From: Bacillota bacterium
GTDB lineage: Bacteria > Bacillota > UBA4882 > UBA8346
Assembly: GCA_023426245.1 (NCBI GenBank)
Contig: JAFABB010000002.1
Span: 124,001-188,000, forward strand
DNA length: 64,000 nucleotides
Reading direction: 5' to 3'
The translations under genes and the position numbers were made by a program. Every line of letters begins with the position of its first letter. The stretch's first letter is position 1. The notes below the pieces were generated by a model. The model searched no databases and had not been told where the DNA came from. It saw nothing but the letters and a program-made list of their open reading frames with translations. Shown here piece after piece: positions 60,341-64,000 of this stretch.

Positions 60341-60351
60341 CGCAATTTCCC

Positions 60352-62505
60352 CTATCTTACCAATCTGCTTACCCGGTAAACTCTTAGAACCCCTTCGACC
60401 TTCTTGACCCGCTTAAAAATAAGTTGGATTTGATCGGAATGAGTTATCTCCAATGTCAGGTTGATATAAGCCATTCCTTTTTTGGATCGGGCCTTGGCGG
60501 CACTCAGGTATAAATTCATTTCTGAAATAGCGTTCATAATATCGGTTAAGAAATTGACCCGATCACCGCCTTCAATTTCAATGTCCACGGGATAAGTCCC
60601 CTGGATCTCCTGATCCCATGCTACTTCAATAATCCGGTCTTTATCTTCGCTTCCCAAATTGGGACAGTCCTGACGATGGATGGAGACACCCTTACCCCGG
60701 GTGATAAATCCGATAATCGGGTCCCCCGGTACGGGACTGCAACATTTTGAAAAACGGATCAGCAGATTGTCGACACCCTTAACTTTAATACCCTGTCCGG
60801 AACGGCGGGTCTTCTTTCTTTCCTCGGACTCCGGCTTAAAGGACTTTACCGGTTCTTTTTCCAAGCCCATTTTTCCGACGACCTGATTGGCCGTTACCTT
60901 AAGATCGCCGACAGAAGCCAACAAATCTTCCAGAACTGTGAAACCCAGTTTTTTAGCAATCTCCAGCAAGTTATCCTGGCGCATATTGTCCTGGATGTCC
61001 AGCCCGTGTTTGCGCAGTTCCCGCTCAATCATTTCCCGGCCGATTTGGATGTTTTCTTCCCGCCGTTGTTCACGAAGCCACTGCCGGATCCGGTTTTTAG
61101 CCTTGGTGGTTTTTACAAACTGCAACCAATCCCGGCTAGGCCCGGAACTCTGCTTGGAGCTGATAATTTGGATGATATCCCCGTTTTTCAACAGATAGTC
61201 CAGGGGAACCAGCCTGCCGTTGACCTTGGCTCCGGCACATTGATGGCCAAGAGCGCTGTGGATACTATAGGCAAAATCAACCGGGGTCGAACCGGCCGGT
61301 AGATTTTTGACATCCCCTTTCGGGGTAAAAACAAACACCTCATCGATAAACAGACCTATCCGCAGAGTCTCCATAAACTCCTCGGAATCCTTCATTTCTC
61401 CTTGCCATTCGATGAGATGGCGCAGCCAAGCGATTTTTTCATGCAACTCTTTGTCGTCGGGACTGTTTTCTTTATATAACCAATGGGCGGCAATCCCGTA
61501 CTCGGCGGTCCGGTGCATTTCCCAAGTCCGGATTTGAATCTCCAAGGGTTCCCCGGTCGGTCCAATCACTGTGGTATGCAATGATTGGTACATATTGGAC
61601 TTCGGCATGGCCACATAATCCTTAAACCGCCCCGGCATTGGCTTCCAAAGCGTGTGCACAATGCCCAAAACCTCATAACAGTCTTGAACCGTAGGAACAA
61701 TGACCCTCAGACCCATTAGATCGTAAATCTCGCTGAAATCCTTGCCTTGTTCCTGCATTTTTTCATAAATACTGAAAAAATGTTTGGGCCGCCCCTGAAC
61801 TTCCGCTTTTAACTCAATTTCAGCCAAGGCACGCTGTAGTGTCTGCTTGACTTCATTAATGATACCTTCCCGTTCCTGGCGTTTCTTGGCTACTTTGTTC
61901 ACCAAATCATAATAAGCCTCGGGTTCCAGATAACGTAAGGCCAAATCCTCCAATTCCCACTTGACTTTCCACATTCCCAAGCGGTGGGTTAAGGGGGCAT
62001 AAATTTCCAAAGTCTCTTTGGAAATTTTTTTCTGACGTTCCTCGGGAAGGGGTTTTAAGGTCCGCATATTATGCAGGCGGTCGGCCAGTTTAATAATGAT
62101 GACCCGGAGATCCTGAGTCATCGCAAGAAACATTTTCCGGAGGTTTTCCATTTGCTGTTCTTGCTTGCTTTGAAAAGCCAACCGGCTTAATTTGGTGACG
62201 CCATCGACCAGTAAAGCCACTTCAGAGCCAAACCGTTTCTCAATTTCTTCAATAACGATATCAGTATCTTCCACCACATCATGCAAAAAAGCGGCAGCGA
62301 TCGAAGTGATATCCATGCCCAAATCAAATACGATCGCCGCTACCTCCAAGGGATGCTGAATAAAATCCTCACCCGATTCACGCTTCTGTCCGGCATGAGC
62401 GGTTTTGGCAAATTCATAAGCAGACTTTAGCTTTTCCAAATCGGCTGTGGGTTTGCTTTCTCCAATTTTCTTCAAAAATTCGTCAATGGTTACCGGTTCA
62501 AACAT
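60352..62505 (-). CDS. relA: Bifunctional (p)ppGpp synthetase/hydrolase Rel
   Basis: A 717-residue long RSH protein. The HD hydrolase part has HPLEVAAIVFDL and AAAFLHDVVEDTD, both intact, so hydrolysis is expected. The synthetase part contains YDLMGLRVIV and MPKSNMYQSLHTTVIGP. The TGS domain (about 385-445), a linker and the ACT domain (last 75 residues) follow. It adjusts growth to amino acid starvation. The ATG begins right after the recJ stop codon with GGGGGTC inside recJ as ribosome site. Confidence 0.96.
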   Translation of the reverse strand: MFEPVTIDEFLKKIGESKPTADLEKLKSAYEFAKTAHAGQKRESGEDFIQHPLEVAAIVFDLGMDITSIAAAFLHDVVEDTDIVIEEIEKRFGSEVALLVDGVTKLSRLAFQSKQEQQMENLRKMFLAMTQDLRVIIIKLADRLHNMRTLKPLPEERQKKISKETLEIYAPLTHRLGMWKVKWELEDLALRYLEPEAYYDLVNKVAKKRQEREGIINEVKQTLQRALAEIELKAEVQGRPKHFFSIYEKMQEQGKDFSEIYDLMGLRVIVPTVQDCYEVLGIVHTLWKPMPGRFKDYVAMPKSNMYQSLHTTVIGPTGEPLEIQIRTWEMHRTAEYGIAAHWLYKENSPDDKELHEKIAWLRHLIEWQGEMKDSEEFMETLRIGLFIDEVFVFTPKGDVKNLPAGSTPVDFAYSIHSALGHQCAGAKVNGRLVPLDYLLKNGDIIQIISSKQSSGPSRDWLQFVKTTKAKNRIRQWLREQRREENIQIGREMIERELRKHGLDIQDNMRQDNLLEIAKKLGFTVLEDLLASVGDLKVTANQVVGKMGLEKEPVKSFKPESEERKKTRRSGQGIKVKGVDNLLIRFSKCCSPVPGDPIIGFITRGKGVSIHRQDCPNLGSEDKDRIIEVAWDQEIQGTYPVDIEIEGGDRVNFLTDIMNAISEMNLYLSAAKARSKKGMAYINLTLEITHSDQIQLIFKRVKKVEGVLRVYRVSRLVR

Positions 62506-64000
62506 TTAGTTTGACCCCCGCAGTACAACATCTTTTAAATTCAATTGAACCTGCACATTTCCATTCCAATTATTTTCTTCCAAAGAGAAAGCCAAATCCA
62601 CTTCTGAAGTGGCAGCCAGCTCGGGCTGAATAAACCCCATATTAAAACCAATCCCCTCACATGTTACGTGATGATCGGAAACTTTCAATTTTAAATGTTT
62701 GCCGTTTTCCCCGACATTTTTGTAATCGACCAAACCTACTGCTTTGCAGCCTAAAATGGGCGTGGGATTGCTGGAACCGCAAGGAGCCAATTTCATCAAT
62801 TCACGGGCCAAATCGATGTTAATCCGGCTCAATTCGACGACACTTTCAATTTGAATGGTCGGTATCAAGGCTTCCGGGGTCAGGGTCGCCTTCGCTTCCT
62901 TCGCGAAAGCCTCCCGGAAGGCCGGAATGTTCTCCCGCAATATGCTAAGGCCGGCGGCAAATTCATGCCCGCCAAATTTAATCATATGTCCCTCACAATG
63001 CTCAAGTGCATTAAAAAGATTAAATCCCTGGATGCTCCGGCCGGAGCCGCGTCCTTCTTCCCCGTCAAGACCGATTAAAATAACCGGTTTATTATAGACC
63101 TCCACCAGTTTGGAAGCTACAATACCGATCACGCCCAAATGCCAATTTTCACCCGCCAGTACCAGCGCATATTCATTTTCCAAACTGGGATCGGCCTCAA
63201 TTTGCGCTTTTGCTTCCCGGAACACCTGGGACTCGATTTCCTGCCGCTTTTGGTTTTCTTTTTCAAGTTCTTTGGCGAAATCCATCGCTTGGAGCGGATC
63301 GCCGGTTAGAAAAAGCTTAACTCCCAGACAAGGATTAGCCATTCGCCCGGCTGCATTTACCCGGGGGGCCAATAAATAGCCGATATGGCCACTGGTGATT
63401 TCCCGTTCCTGCAAAGCGGCCCCTTGAATGAGGGCTTTTAAACCGGTATTCAAGGTCTTCTGAATTTTTTCCAAACCGTATTTAACCAAAACCCGGTTTT
63501 CTCCAAGTAACGGAACAATATCGGCGATGGTTCCAAAGGCGACCAAGTCCAAGTTGGCCATTAACCGTTCGCCAATTTCCGGAATTTCCGCAGCCAAGCC
63601 CTGTAACAATTTAAAGGCGACTCCCACTCCGGCAAGCTGCGCAAAAGGGTAACCGGCCTCCGGTACCTTCGGATCAATTAATGCATAAGCTTCCGGTAAT
63701 GTGCCTTTGGGTTCATGATGATCGGTAATTATTAAATCAATACCCTTTGACTTGAGGAACAACGCCTCTTCCACAGCGCTAATCCCGCAGTCAACCGTGA
63801 TAATTAAGGTAACACCTTTGGCAAGCGCCTTATCCAGGGAACTTAAATGGAGTCCATAACCTTCTTCCAGTCTTTTGGGGATATAGTAAATTAGTTTCCC
63901 CGGTAAATATTTGGATAATACCCTGATCATTACTGAAATTGAAGTGATTCCATCCACATCATAATCACCATAGATTAGAACAGTTTCTTGGTGATCAATG
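62506..64000 (-). CDS. recJ: Single-strand DNA exonuclease RecJ, N-terminus outside window
   Basis: The open frame runs to the window edge. The first visible part, IDHQETVLIYGDYDVDG, is the DHH motif I with metal-binding Asps; LIITDHHEPKG is motif III, and LAPRVNAAGRMANP and IKFGGHEFAAG belong to the DHHA1 part. The C-terminal oligonucleotide-binding domain closes the protein. RecJ degrades 5'-ended single strands in recombination and repair. The first internal start codon, GTG 63957, lies inside motif I, so the real start is beyond 64000. First gene of recJ-rel-dtd within the window. Confidence 0.96.
   Translation of the reverse strand, partial: IDHQETVLIYGDYDVDGITSISVMIRVLSKYLPGKLIYYIPKRLEEGYGLHLSSLDKALAKGVTLIITVDCGISAVEEALFLKSKGIDLIITDHHEPKGTLPEAYALIDPKVPEAGYPFAQLAGVGVAFKLLQGLAAEIPEIGERLMANLDLVAFGTIADIVPLLGENRVLVKYGLEKIQKTLNTGLKALIQGAALQEREITSGHIGYLLAPRVNAAGRMANPCLGVKLFLTGDPLQAMDFAKELEKENQKRQEIESQVFREAKAQIEADPSLENEYALVLAGENWHLGVIGIVASKLVEVYNKPVILIGLDGEEGRGSGRSIQGFNLFNALEHCEGHMIKFGGHEFAAGLSILRENIPAFREAFAKEAKATLTPEALIPTIQIESVVELSRINIDLARELMKLAPCGSSNPTPILGCKAVGLVDYKNVGENGKHLKLKVSDHHVTCEGIGFNMGFIQPELAATSEVDLAFSLEENNWNGNVQVQLNLKDVVLRGSN

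Overview
The window looks like a chromosomal segment of an endospore-forming member of the Bacillota. Evidence seen directly: an H-type small acid-soluble spore protein gene (52444-52614), YlmC/YmxH-type PRC-barrel, DUF1540 and DUF3793 proteins, a T-box leader in front of a DAHP synthase gene, lipid II amidation genes murT/gatD, long-form HPF, and Shine-Dalgarno-led genes with frequent TTG and GTG starts. A small secreted protein with beta-barrel character and a C-terminal Phe (1328-1831) hints at an outer membrane. Together with MinE this would fit a diderm Bacillota lineage such as Limnochordia or relatives; that placement is inference.

Layout. 1-9.3 kb: a pectin-type esterase (cut by the window edge), a membrane GGDEF protein, gatD-murT, a LysM protein, a PilZ protein, a KduD-like dehydrogenase whose catalytic Tyr reads Phe, and a cupin. 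9.5-13.3 kb: a divergent tubulin/FtsZ-family GTPase preceded by two copies of an imperfect element of about 45-50 nt, then GTP-dependent PEP carboxykinase. 13.5-25.8 kb: a family-39 glycosyltransferase, a Nudix hydrolase, then the elongation and division-site cluster rodA, minE, minD, minC, mrdA, mreD, mreC, mreB, radC, maf, and a YjbQ protein, nearly all on the minus strand. 26-31.5 kb: zinc-ribbon protein, aroF with a T-box whose specifier reads as Phe (UUC), a PHP phosphoesterase, a YlmC protein, a GDT1-type transporter half, tRNA-His, and a neopullulanase-like amylase. 31.7-36.1 kb (plus strand): a membrane protein, then marR, two cysteine-motif flavoproteins and a 14-TM drug exporter.

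36.1-41.8 kb is a degraded, repeat-rich stretch: a four-copy 42-bp repeat that stays open as a reading frame, dispersed repeats, a frameshifted small gene of unknown family, a GltD-like gene remnant and a frameshifted iclR-family gene. Among these lie intact genes: a thioredoxin-reductase-like enzyme lacking the NADPH motifs, plsC, hpf, a DUF1540 gene and one unknown. 42.2-49.96 kb: gltB-gltD under a clear promoter containing a palindrome, then a ThyX-like protein without the RHR motif next to dihydrofolate reductase. 50-56.7 kb: another Isf-like flavoprotein, an acetyltransferase, DUF3793, spore protein, cold-shock protein, a divergent LysR/MFS pair, Ku, and small genes. 56.8-64 kb (minus strand): lemA with two TPM-domain genes, an HD-GYP phosphodiesterase, dtd, rel, and recJ (cut by the window edge).

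Functional threads: cell shape and septum placement (mre/rodA/mrdA/min plus the extra tubulin homolog), c-di-GMP signalling (GGDEF, PilZ, HD-GYP), nitrogen assimilation (gltBD), and redox flavoproteins. No rRNA operon, CRISPR array, complete insertion sequence or prophage was seen. All calls are from reading the sequence; no database search was possible.
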